NCBI RefSeq assembly: GCF_021502655.1
Contig: NZ_JAKFFT010000015.1
Location: forward strand, 1-64,000
DNA from: Dyadobacter sp. CY347
GTDB lineage: Bacteria; Bacteroidota; Bacteroidia; Cytophagales; Spirosomataceae
DNA length: 64,000 nt
Direction of reading: 5' to 3'
The notes beneath the pieces were generated by a model. That model ran no database searches and was not told the DNA's origin. It worked only from the letters and a program-made list of their open reading frames with translations. This document shows positions 28,295 to 35,893 of this stretch, in pieces (the stretch's first letter is position 1; each line of letters opens with the position of its first letter). Made by a program: the position numbers and the translations under genes.

Positions 28295-28565
28295 GAAAAA
28301 GGTATCAGAGCAACAGATCGACGCGATTATCAATAAAGGCGGTAAAACAACCGTCGAAAGCAAGGAGCAAGCCAGCGACCCCAATTCCACCAAAAGCATC
28401 AAACTGATTATGACGGTGGATGAAATGGAAACTATCAAAGAACTGCGCGATAAACGGCCAGCCAAAAGCCGAAGCCGAAAAATAACGATCTCAGTCCATG
28501 ACTGGGTTATTGAAGCTGTACAGGAGAAAATTGAAAGGGAGCGCCGGAAATATAGCGTTCAATAG
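28269..28565 (+). CDS. Small basic ParA partner, ribbon-helix-helix-like
   Basis: 98 aa from ATG 28269, overlapping the parA end by 26 bp; the longer frame from 28200 lies inside parA and is unlikely. The N-terminal half is polar and disordered-looking. The C-terminal half 'SIKLIMTVDEMETIKELRDKRP ... KITISVHDWVIEAVQEKIERE' has the strand-helix-helix pattern of ribbon-helix-helix DNA-binding proteins. In type Ib par systems this gene is the centromere-binding ParB analogue and also represses its own promoter. The assignment rests on position and size plus a weak fold pattern. Confidence 0.72.
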   Translation: MSISLSPPKKKVSEQQIDAIINKGGKTTVESKEQASDPNSTKSIKLIMTVDEMETIKELRDKRPAKSRSRKITISVHDWVIEAVQEKIERERRKYSVQ

Positions 28566-28566
28566 A

Positions 28567-28601
28567 ACGTTAAAATTTGCTCCAAAATTAACGTTAAAAA
28601 T
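28567..28601. promoter_or_regulatory. Repeat pair in front of repA
   Basis: ACGTTAAAATT (28567-28577) and ACGTTAAAAAT (28591-28601), 24 bp apart, the second inside the perfect palindrome TTAACGTTAA (28588-28597). Both match the elements upstream of parA. They lie between the partner gene and the repA start, a likely control point for rep expression. Confidence 0.5.
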
Positions 28602-28609
28602 AGCACTAT

Positions 28610-29551
28610 ATGAGCGATAAAATGAAGCCTGAAAAATCATCTAAACCAAAACCAGACGGAATGTCAAAAGTGGCAGTACGCCGGTCAAAACTGATTTATG
28701 AAGCTTTCCAGGAAGATCCAGATGATCGTGAAATGCTCTTTCAAGCAGCGGCCATGTGTCAGGTATTTTTGCCACGCCGGGAGCTATTGACTCCTAGCGA
28801 GGTCTGGGAGACTGATAGCGGCAAATTCACCATGACGGTAATACCATTGCCTGTAGTCAATCCAGCAACCCACAAAAATGAGTATCTGGGGCTGCCATAT
28901 GGCACAAAGGCAAGGATTATCCTTGCCAACCTGAACGCTATTGCCGTGCAGAGCCAGAACCGCATCATAGACGTGTCCAGCAATAACCTTACACAGTTTG
29001 TCAAGGAAATCGGAATGACGGACGGGGGCAGCCAGATCGCCGGTGTACGGGATCAGATCGCTCGACTCTCAAACTCGATCATGAGATTGTCGTTTGATGG
29101 GGCAGAATGGCAGGATAATACCAACATGCCGATCGTTAGCCGTTTCACCGTGTTTAAGGGCGCAGAGAACCAGCAACGGTGGCCAGAGCAGATCGAGTTG
29201 TCAGAGCAGTATTTCAAAAACCTTGTGGAGCATGCTGTGCCGCTACCAAAGACACACTTGGCCGCGCTTAGCAATAATGCGACCGCCATTGATCTGTATT
29301 GCTTTCTTGCACACAGGCTGCACCGCATACCGAAGGGGAAGCCGCAATTTCTAGCATGGAAAACGCTCAAAGATCAGTTTGGCGGCGAGTACACCCGGAT
29401 GACTGATTTCCGTACCAATTTTAAGAAGACATGGGATTTGGTTAGAACGCTGTATACAGATGCGAAAATTGACCAGAAAGGAACTCGTGGATTGTTGTTA
29501 CACAACAGCCCAACACCAATTCCAAAGCAAATGATATTATTTAATAAGTAA
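28610..29551 (+). CDS. repA: Plasmid replication initiator, RepA family
   Basis: 313 aa with the pattern of the 'plasmid encoding RepA' family (Pfam RepA_C type): 'LGLPYGTKARIILANLNAIAVQSQNRIIDVSSNNLTQFVKEIG', 'GVRDQIARLSNSIMRLSF', 'ATAIDLYCFLAHRLHRIPKG'. It binds iterons at the plasmid origin and opens the DNA together with DnaA. The iteron region begins about 30 bp after its stop, as usual for such replicons. It is the clearest evidence that this part of the window is, or was, an autonomous plasmid. Confidence 0.9.
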   Translation: MSDKMKPEKSSKPKPDGMSKVAVRRSKLIYEAFQEDPDDREMLFQAAAMCQVFLPRRELLTPSEVWETDSGKFTMTVIPLPVVNPATHKNEYLGLPYGTKARIILANLNAIAVQSQNRIIDVSSNNLTQFVKEIGMTDGGSQIAGVRDQIARLSNSIMRLSFDGAEWQDNTNMPIVSRFTVFKGAENQQRWPEQIELSEQYFKNLVEHAVPLPKTHLAALSNNATAIDLYCFLAHRLHRIPKGKPQFLAWKTLKDQFGGEYTRMTDFRTNFKKTWDLVRTLYTDAKIDQKGTRGLLLHNSPTPIPKQMILFNK

Positions 29552-29580
29552 CTGATTTACAATGTGTTATTAAGTAAATG

Positions 29581-29843
29581 ACGAGTGTTCCACGGGAAAG
29601 CCGTAACTTTGTCCCGAAATATTTACTATTAACTTGATAATCAATTTGTTAACAATGTTAATAACGAGTAACCCACGGGATCGCCGTGTTTGACTCGCGA
29701 TTATTGATTTAATTATGTATAAGTCAAAAAGTTATCCGATATATCGTGAGTATTTCACGGTATATTAGAATTTTAAACAGCTTGTTAAACTTTATCAATT
29801 GATAATGAGCTACTTAACATTGTAAACAACGAGTACTTCACGG
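29581..29843. repeat. Four iteron cores GAGTANNTCACGG at about 83-bp spacing
   Basis: Cores end (…CACGG) at 29595, 29678, 29760 and 29843, so the steps are 83, 82 and 83 bp. The first two each have an inverted partner a few bp on (29600-29616 and 29683-29698), for example CGAGTAACCCACGG-GATC-GCCGTGTTTGACTCG. The third is itself nearly palindromic (CGTGAGTATTTCACGG). Sequences before copies 2 and 4 also agree (AACAATGTTAATAACGAGTA / AACATTGTAAACAACGAGTA). Confidence 0.7.
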
Positions 29844-29902
29844 CTAAAACCTCAAAGTTATCCACAATTTATGTTCATAACCCTAGTCCAGAGTACCTTA
29901 TC

Positions 29903-29963
29903 CACCGTGATTTTGTCGCATAAATCACCGTGATTTACTCGAGAAAGACACCGTGATTTTGTC
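29903..29963. repeat. Three 15-bp iterons with exact 23-bp period
   Basis: CACCGTGATTTTGTC at 29903-29917, CACCGTGATTTACTC at 29926-29940, CACCGTGATTTTGTC at 29949-29963. Starts are exactly 23 bp apart, close to two helical turns, as in iteron origins. The reverse complement of the middle copy (GAGTAAATCACGG) is the core seen in the upstream 83-bp series. Confidence 0.82.
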
Positions 29964-30106
29964 CCACAACCCTTTATTTAAAAACAAATAAAAAAACACT
30001 ATTATTAGCTGAAAAAATTGTGCATAACTGATGAGTGAGGGGGTGGGCGGCTGGCAACTAATTATTTAGTTATTGATTCTATCTATAATAGGCAGATCGT
30101 TAAAAA

Positions 30107-30379
30107 ATGTTTTTCAAGAAAAATCAACACGACGACATTTTCCTGTTTGCCAAAGTGATGGCAAACAATTTGCTACGCGCCAGTGAAACTGTGAATTGCC
30201 TAAACAAAATCCCTAATATTAAGCATCGTGATTACTAGGATACGTCAGCAGATCGTATAGATTACCAGGCGTTTTTCGAGAACTGGCAGGAAATCGAGCA
30301 TGAAGAATACAAGTGGGAGTTCAATAAAGTAACCAAAGGTGACTTTATTGTTTTTATTAATGGAAAGTTTGTCGCATAA
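30107..30379 (+). pseudogene. Small plasmid gene of unknown function split by an in-frame amber codon
   Basis: ATG at 30107 gives 'MFFKKNQHDDIFLFAKVMANN' to residue 43, then TAG at 30236-30238. The same frame runs on for 46 codons ('DYQAFFENWQEIEHEEYKWEF', 'GDFIVFINGKFVA') to TAA 30377-30379, one base before the next gene's ATG. Both halves have protein-like composition, and the tight spacing to the downstream gene looks like an operon. The simplest reading is a nonsense mutation in a 90-codon gene. The second half might also start internally, though no ATG lies near its beginning. Confidence 0.6.
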
Positions 30380-30380
30380 A

Positions 30381-31394
30381 ATGAACATAAAGGACGCAAA
30401 ATCTATACCGCTCGATGAGTTCCTGGAAAATCTCGGCCATAGTTTTGCCAAAGAGGTTCGAGGTCGGAAATGGTATAAGCGTCCCTGGGGTGATGAGCGT
30501 ACCGCCAGCTTTGTCGTGACACCTGATAAACTTGCCTGGTATGACCACGGCGAAGGGGTAGGGGGGAACATCCTGGATCTTGCCATCCGCTATGCAAATC
30601 TTCGTGACGTGGCCGAAGCGCTGCGCTATATTGAGCAAGTCATGGGAAGGGGTTATATTATCCAATCCCCGACAATCGGGTATAAGAAGTTGGAACCCGA
30701 AGTCCCGCACTACACGCTAATCTCGTTTGACGATTTCAAGCTTTACAAGCGCCGGGAGCCAACCGCGCACGCCAAGTATTTGGCTGGCCGTGGGATTAAT
30801 CTGGAACGTGCCGCTCTCTATCTCCAAGAAATTACATTTTACCATAAGGAAGTTCCGAAGGTTAAATATAGTGCGTTTGCATTGCCCAACGAATCCGGTG
30901 GTTATGAAGGCCGCGGCAACCTGTTCGGGACCGGTTACAATACGACCACAGTGGGCACAAAAGATGTGACTATCATTCGGGCTAGGGATACTATTCATGG
31001 CGCTTACGACTGGCACACGAAGTCCTGGCGGGCATTCTATTCAATGATGGACTTTCTGACCTTCATTTCGACTGATGACCAGAAACCCGGTGCTTATAAC
31101 TTTTTGGTGATACACGGTGATGCCATGATCCATAAAGCTGCCGAGTATATGAATGACCTGCCAGCTGGCAATATGGTGCATTTCCCACACATCGATCCGA
31201 ACGGCAATGGTCAGCGTGCCATGTTTGACCTGATGGCCGAGACTAGCAGCTGGCGGCATTTTGAGATCTCGCATGAATATGAAGGCTTCAAAGACCTGAA
31301 CGAAAGCCACATGCATAAGCTTGGATTGGACTATCGCCCGGCTTCAAATTTTGCGCGACCAGTTCGCAGAAACACCCCTCCATTAAAACCATAG
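30381..31394 (+). CDS. Primase-like protein (CHC2/Toprim family of mobile elements)
   Basis: 337 aa from ATG 30381; a longer frame from 30339 overlaps the upstream gene and is unlikely. The N-terminus 'MNIKDAKSIPLDEFLENLGHSF ... WYKRPWGDERTASFVV' and 'LAWYDHGEGVGGNILDLAIRY' is the degenerate CHC2 zinc-finger-like domain (cysteines absent) found in Bacteroidota mobile-element primases. The remainder would be a Toprim-like part ('NLFGTGYNTTT', 'NFLVIHGDAMIHKAAEYM', 'VHFPHIDPNGNGQRAM' with acidic residues). It probably helps plasmid replication or strand transfer. Catalytic residues could not be assigned with certainty. Confidence 0.72.
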   Translation: MNIKDAKSIPLDEFLENLGHSFAKEVRGRKWYKRPWGDERTASFVVTPDKLAWYDHGEGVGGNILDLAIRYANLRDVAEALRYIEQVMGRGYIIQSPTIGYKKLEPEVPHYTLISFDDFKLYKRREPTAHAKYLAGRGINLERAALYLQEITFYHKEVPKVKYSAFALPNESGGYEGRGNLFGTGYNTTTVGTKDVTIIRARDTIHGAYDWHTKSWRAFYSMMDFLTFISTDDQKPGAYNFLVIHGDAMIHKAAEYMNDLPAGNMVHFPHIDPNGNGQRAMFDLMAETSSWRHFEISHEYEGFKDLNESHMHKLGLDYRPASNFARPVRRNTPPLKP

Positions 31395-31550
31395 GATTGC
31401 ATTTTCGCCTAATTTGCGATATCAGCAGCAACCGATATACTTTTAAAAAAGTATATAAATTGAGGGTAAATGCTTATATCCAGTGAGACCCTAAATCCTT
31501 AGCGTCATTAGATATTTGTTTACAAATTTTTAAATAATTTACAATTTCTG

Positions 31551-31558
31551 TAAATTTG
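31551..31558 (+). promoter_or_regulatory. Bacteroidota-type -7 box
   Basis: TAAATTTG matches the TAnnTTTG consensus exactly, 16 bp before the start of the GNAT-like gene. No well-spaced -33 TTG was found. Two TTTACAA repeats upstream (31519-31525, 31538-31544) could be operator sites for the XRE partner. Confidence 0.4.
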
Positions 31559-31574
31559 ATCAGATGTAACATAG

Positions 31575-32054
31575 ATGTATTTATTCAATAACAGTGATGA
31601 CCCGCCTACGGCTGTTGAAGCCACTATTGAGCCCGTAACAGCCAGCGACTTGAAAAAGCTGACTAAAAAAGACTTTGTTTTTAACTGGAAAGACTTTGCA
31701 GCGACTGAATTATGGAAATTACGGATTGCGGACAGCGGGATTATTTTAGGGGTGATGTCGTTAACGTATTATCCACTCGAGTATCGCATAGAGATCAACC
31801 TGATTACCAGTCGAAGTGACAATGTCGGCCCTAACAAACAGTATGACCGGATTGCGGGCTGTTTAATTGCCTGGGCATGCAGATTAGCTGTAAAGCTATA
31901 TGGCAACCTGGCTTGTGTATCGCTAAAGCCCAAGACCCGGTTAGTAAGGCATTACCAGGAGAAGTATGGTATGCTAGACGGTGGGCAGCAACTATACGTA
32001 GATGGCAGGCCCCTTTACAATCTTATACAAACTTATATCGATCATGAACCTTGA
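31575..32054 (+). CDS. GNAT-like acetyltransferase-fold protein, first gene of a two-gene module
   Basis: 159 aa. The central part 'GVMSLTYYPLEYRIEINLI ... GPNKQYDRIAGCLIAWACRLAVKLYGNLACVSLKPKTRLVRHYQEKYGMLDGG' has the strand-loop-helix layout of GNAT proteins, including a P-loop-like 'NKQYDRIAG' and the final strand after 'HYQEKYG'. The XRE-like gene starts 10 bp before its stop codon, so the two are translationally coupled. Such GNAT/XRE pairs are widespread in Bacteroidota, and some GNAT toxins acetylate charged tRNAs (family knowledge). A toxin role here is inference. Confidence 0.65.
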   Translation: MYLFNNSDDPPTAVEATIEPVTASDLKKLTKKDFVFNWKDFAATELWKLRIADSGIILGVMSLTYYPLEYRIEINLITSRSDNVGPNKQYDRIAGCLIAWACRLAVKLYGNLACVSLKPKTRLVRHYQEKYGMLDGGQQLYVDGRPLYNLIQTYIDHEP

Positions 32055-32556
32055 CGCAGTAGCTCCCCAAGATGTAGTAGACGGCTTTATGTTGCCAGCC
32101 CAAATGAGCTCTGAGCAGAAACGCCAAGCCGATCAGCAATTAGCCCTTATTCGCCAAAAAAGAATAGCTGAAATGTCTGATCAGGAAAAGTTGTACGGCC
32201 AGCTTTTACAGCTTAAAATTCATATAGAAGATTATATCAAGGAAGAAGTGTTTGATCCCAAAAAAGGGTTTTCTTACTTTCTTAAATCATATATAGAGCT
32301 TCAGCATAAAAAGAAAAATGAAGTTGCTTCTGAGCTGAACATTCATAAAACCAAGCTTAGCCAGCTTCTTTCGGGCAATCGGGCACCTTCGGATGATATT
32401 TTTATACGATTAGAATTTCATTCCAATCAGTTTATCACGGCCCGTGACTGGTTCCGCCTTTCTGTAAAGCAGCAGGAATACACTATCATGACCAATACGT
32501 CATTAAGAAATGAAGAAAAGCAACATCTAAAAGGCCATCTCCAATTGGAATTTTAA
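32044..32556 (+). CDS. XRE/HigA-like helix-turn-helix protein (candidate antitoxin)
   Basis: 170 aa from ATG 32044, overlapping the GNAT-like gene by 11 bp. The helix-turn-helix is at about 104-140: 'KKKNEVASELNIHKTKLSQLLSGNRAPSDDIFIRLEF'. The N-terminal half is helical and charged ('AQMSSEQKRQADQQLALIRQKR'), suitable for binding the partner. With the upstream gene it makes a compact toxin-antitoxin-like module on a plasmid-like segment. No separate promoter was seen between the two. Confidence 0.72.
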   Translation: MNLDAVAPQDVVDGFMLPAQMSSEQKRQADQQLALIRQKRIAEMSDQEKLYGQLLQLKIHIEDYIKEEVFDPKKGFSYFLKSYIELQHKKKNEVASELNIHKTKLSQLLSGNRAPSDDIFIRLEFHSNQFITARDWFRLSVKQQEYTIMTNTSLRNEEKQHLKGHLQLEF

Positions 32557-32788
32557 TCTGTTATGATTTTTTCAGCAGCGTTTCTTTCCCGGATCGGCTA
32601 ATTTGAAAGATATATCTAAAAATAAGGCATTTATATAGATCGGTTCATGTAATAACCAAAGCGGACAGGATGAATTTCCTGCTCCGGCCCGGATGCATTC
32701 AAAAACCGTGGAAACCAGGCAAGGAGATAACTGCTTTTTTGGTCCGTATTGGTGATACATTAATGGAATGAGCCGATGTTAATATTCA

Positions 32789-33217
32789 TTATTTGCTTAT
32801 ATACAAATGCTCTTGTTGTGGTATTCCGTTGTCTTTGCCAACGATGGTTGGCATAATCCAAATCAATTTTATCTGTTGGTGATGCTGACCAATTTTTTGA
32901 TTTCTCCAATGTCCACGTCGCCAGTGCGCAGAAACCTGACTACCCGATCCTGTAAAATTGGCAATAGGGTTTAGCCTGCCTCCAGCAAGTTTAATTTTGG
33001 TAAACCCGTTTTGCTGTATCTCAATTAAAGCCAACTCCTTTTTTCTTTTCGTGGTTGCTTTTTCCAATTTTAATTTTAGATGGATTGGTAGGTCCACTGA
33101 GAACTTCTGTTGAATATCATTGTCTTTGAGGGTAAGATATAAAAGACAATTAACAACCAGGTTTACGGTATGATGTATAAAACTAGAATGTAGGGTTAAA
33201 TTAAAAGTTAGAACCAA
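32789..33217 (-). pseudogene. Fragment of a plasmid-associated protein with an HWRRGHWR motif
   Basis: Open frame of 142 codons. The C-terminal half carries 'SAHWRRGHWRNQKIGQ' and 'IKLIWIMPTIVGK', ending 'EHLYISK', a conserved tail seen in hypothetical proteins on plasmids and other mobile DNA. The first 30 residues look like non-coding translation, and intact relatives are longer, so the 5' part is probably missing. Function unknown. A 17-bp perfect inverted repeat lies 55 bp upstream. Confidence 0.5.
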
Positions 33218-33271
33218 AAGTACCGCAGGTTTCGCGTAGCTAAATTGCCAGGCTTATATCAGCTGTATTCA

Positions 33272-33307
33272 AATCTTGATGCCATCTTTGAAGATGGCAT
33301 CAAGATT
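33272..33307. repeat. Perfect 17-bp inverted repeat with 2-bp centre
   Basis: AATCTTGATGCCATCTT at 33272-33288 and its exact complement AAGATGGCATCAAGATT at 33291-33307. It can form a long hairpin; no T-run follows in either direction. It could be a bidirectional terminator-like element or the footprint of a transposon. The surrounding 33218-33532 shows no gene. Confidence 0.6.
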
Positions 33308-33532
33308 CTGCCATTAAAGTGCTGTAGATAGACCTATAAGATTTTTTTGACAAAAGTTAATTTTTATAAAAAGTAACATTTAATCTTCCTAATAGGGGAG
33401 ACGGTACTTTATGTACAATCTTTTAATCTAACCCATTGATCTGCATATAGTCAAACTATACCAGTCAAAAGTTCACTAGTCAACCGGTTTGGCGAACACA
33501 ATTTCCTAATTTACCCAAACATAAAATCTGAG

Positions 33533-34462
33533 TCAATCGGAACTCTTGTTGAGATCTCTCATAACACCCTTTATTCCTTCTTCAAAGGATTTATACTGAG
33601 GCTTCCAGTTCAATTCTTCTTTTGCTTTCTGGTTGTTTACGCGGAAGGAACTTGTAAGCGATTTAACCAGCGGACCTCCAATCATCAAGCCAATCAGCCA
33701 AGGGGGAATTGTCCCCACCTGTTTTACTTCTAGGGTCATTGTAATATGGTCGATCAGTTGACGCAAACTGATGGGTGTATCGTCTACAATGTTGTAAACT
33801 TCGCCATAGCGTCCGTAAGTTAGGGCCAAACTGAAAGCCTTGGCTAAATCAGTCACTTGAATGGGACTCCAGTAATTCTTCCCCTTCCCGAAAACCCGAA
33901 GCTGGCCTTTTTTCAACGTATCGTAGAACGACGCTTTAAACAAACCACCCGGCCCGTAAACGAAACCAGGACTAAGTACAATAAGTTTTAACCCCTGTCT
34001 CTTGTACAACTCCATCAACTGAGACACTACATGAGCATGGCCCTCTCCCAAGGGAGACGGGTTTGAAGGTGTCTGTTCATTTATCCATTTAGAACCATGA
34101 TCTCCATAATTGAAGCATCCACTGGTGTAGACGAGTATTTTATCGTGCTGAATGCAAGCATTTGCAAGAGCCAGCGTCATTAACTCATCTGCCTGGTTAA
34201 CCATCTCCTTGCTTGAATTAGTAAAGCGCCCCTTAGTTGCTAATTGCGCTGTCTGTATAACCACATCAACTGAGGGTATGGCTGACAAGTAGGTTTTAGG
34301 AGAGGTCATTTCACCAACCACCGTTTTCATTCCTTTTTTGGTCAATGGCGCTGCCTTGGCCAGGTCTCTTACCATACCTACCACCTGGTGGCCCTCACTA
34401 AGTAACTCTTCAACGACAGCCCTGCCGACGAATCCAGTTGCACCTGTTACAAATATTTTCAT
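33533..34462 (-). CDS. NAD(P)-dependent epimerase/dehydratase (extended SDR)
   Basis: 309 aa. Rossmann start 'KIFVTGATGFVGRAVVEELL' (GxxGxxG), 'VDVVIQTAQ', 'VYTSGCFNYGDHG', and 'YGPGGLFKASFYDTLKKG' near the C-terminal substrate part; 'VTDLAKAFSLAL' is typical of the family. The usual YxxxK is not clear, since the expected position reads differently ('LMELYKRQG' contains a YK pair), so catalytic competence is uncertain. It lies alone on the minus strand between plasmid genes; chromosomal-style cargo. Confidence 0.85.
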   Translation of the reverse strand: MKIFVTGATGFVGRAVVEELLSEGHQVVGMVRDLAKAAPLTKKGMKTVVGEMTSPKTYLSAIPSVDVVIQTAQLATKGRFTNSSKEMVNQADELMTLALANACIQHDKILVYTSGCFNYGDHGSKWINEQTPSNPSPLGEGHAHVVSQLMELYKRQGLKLIVLSPGFVYGPGGLFKASFYDTLKKGQLRVFGKGKNYWSPIQVTDLAKAFSLALTYGRYGEVYNIVDDTPISLRQLIDHITMTLEVKQVGTIPPWLIGLMIGGPLVKSLTSSFRVNNQKAKEELNWKPQYKSFEEGIKGVMRDLNKSSD

Positions 34463-34926
34463 GATAAATTATGGGTTAGCAGAAATTATATCGCCAGATC
34501 AAATGAATATACCGTTCTCAATAGATACAGGTCAAACTTAAAAAAGTAGCCGAACTAAGCTCCTTTTTCCTCCCTGTTTGATTTTTAAAGATAAACGCAT
34601 ACAATTAGGTTGAACCGAACCTTGTTTGGCTTGAAATGATCAAAAAGTTGCAAAGTGAGTAGGAATGATAATAGATCAATATATGGCCAGGGAATCAGCG
34701 CATCAAAAAAGCCTATCCAACTGAATTTCGTTAGGCGAAAATTGCATTAATGCAACCTATTCCCGCTGAAAAAGCGATCAGGCGTGGCACTTTCCAAAGA
34801 AGCATCGGGTAACTACTTTTATGTAAACGACTTTTTCTGGAACCGAGGACCAATCTGATTTCTTGATTAATCTTGATAAAAATACAGTCATGGTTCCATA
34901 TTACTAGGTCAGATAAGATTAGCACA
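34463..34926. other. Intergenic region between two NAD(P)-binding genes
   Basis: 464 bp with no convincing gene. It contains the perfect palindrome TTGCATTAATGCAA (34742-34755). The first 60 bp probably hold the promoter of the epimerase gene. Confidence 0.35.
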
Positions 34927-35805
34927 TTAATTTTTGCTGCTCTCTGCCACTATTGCGCTGATGTAGCTCTCTAATGAGGTGGCACCTCGCTCAGGTGCGG
35001 TGGGTAACTCCGACTTTCCTTCAATCATTTCTATCGTAATAGCCGTCATGGCCGCCATCGAATCGGCTCCTTCGGATGAAAAACCAGCAGCTTTTAGAGC
35101 AGTAGTCCATTGTTCGTGAGGCGTCTGTACAGCTTTCACCGGTCTGCCCAAAGCAGATTCAAAAGCAGCAGCTACGTCCTCCGATGAGTAACGTTGGGGT
35201 CCTTCCACATAATACAGACCTGTTTCTCCGATAGGCTCCATGAGTAGCTTGGCTGCCATCCGACCCAAGTCGCCTGTGGCAGCCATTGGCAGTTTAAGAT
35301 CGGGTGGAAAGAACGTATGCACTTCTCCTTCTTTTTGAGCTGTGGGCAACGATATGTCCCAATTGCTCATGTAGTAAGCCGCTCGTATTATGCTGGTTGG
35401 AATCCCCGTTTTAGCCAGACCTACTTCTAGTTCATAAAGTACTCCCAGATCGCCAATCTTATCTCCTGGCTGAGCGCCATAGGTAGATTGAACTACTACC
35501 TTCTCTATCCCCGAACCCTGCAATGCCTCCAGAATAGAAGCAGCATTCTTACGTTCCTCCAAAGCTGTGTCAGTCGATGGGGGAGCTGGCGGATTTAGGA
35601 CAAAAAGCCGCTTTCCTTTTTTAAATACGTTGCGTAACGCTTCTATGTCGCGTACATCAACAACCGATACGGTTGCCCCTTTTAGCTCCCATTCGCTCGA
35701 CTTTTTCGGATCATGAGTTAGCACAGTTACTGATTCGTTTTGCTCAAGCAGTGATTGAGCCACTGCCGAGCCTACATGGCCTGTTGCTCCAAGAATGATA
35801 TACAT
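34927..35805 (-). CDS. NmrA-like NAD(P)-binding protein
   Basis: 292 aa. Starts with the Rossmann motif 'YIILGATGHVGSAVAQSLL', then 'TVLTHDPKKSSEWELKGATV', 'LFVLNPPAPPSTD' and 'VVQSTYGAQPG', features of atypical SDR NmrA/TMR-like quinone reductases or redox sensors. 'AATGDLGRMAAKLLMEP' matches the family's C-terminal region. It is paired in the same direction with a WYL regulator 88 bp upstream, which probably controls it. Substrate unknown. Confidence 0.87.
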   Translation of the reverse strand: MYIILGATGHVGSAVAQSLLEQNESVTVLTHDPKKSSEWELKGATVSVVDVRDIEALRNVFKKGKRLFVLNPPAPPSTDTALEERKNAASILEALQGSGIEKVVVQSTYGAQPGDKIGDLGVLYELEVGLAKTGIPTSIIRAAYYMSNWDISLPTAQKEGEVHTFFPPDLKLPMAATGDLGRMAAKLLMEPIGETGLYYVEGPQRYSSEDVAAAFESALGRPVKAVQTPHEQWTTALKAAGFSSEGADSMAAMTAITIEMIEGKSELPTAPERGATSLESYISAIVAESSKN

Positions 35806-35893
35806 ACTCTTATCGTTTGGTAGAATAAATGATTGTTATGATGGCCAAACGTAGCCTGCTCGTGTGACAAAGGTATGTCAGGGGTCTTTTTAT

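Larger units (their letters stand above)
29575..29970. other. Putative iteron-controlled origin of replication (oriV)
   Basis: AT-rich region directly after repA. It contains an exact DnaA box TTATCCACA (29858-29866), a near match TTATCCACC (29898-29906), three iterons at strict 23-bp spacing, and four further copies of the same core in the opposite orientation about 83 bp apart. AT-rich stretches between copies could serve as unwinding elements. No gene overlaps it. Confidence 0.75.

Noticed and set aside
27626..28465. 279-codon minus-strand open frame opposite parA and its partner
   Set aside because: It lies exactly antisense to well-supported genes, and its translation has low-complexity, Cys-rich sequence with no family features.
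29581..29963. Regular repeats as a CRISPR array
   Set aside because: Repeats are 13-15 bp, occur in both orientations and have 8-bp or about 68-bp gaps, with no cas genes; the repA and DnaA-box context fits iterons.
30357..31316. Several minus-strand frames opposite the primase-like gene
   Set aside because: All lie inside the supported gene and have shadow-type composition.
31515..31544. Full -33/-7 promoter for the GNAT-like gene using TTTG at 31515
   Set aside because: The gap from this TTTG to the -7 box is 32 bp, longer than the roughly 19-23 bp expected, so only the -7 box was kept.
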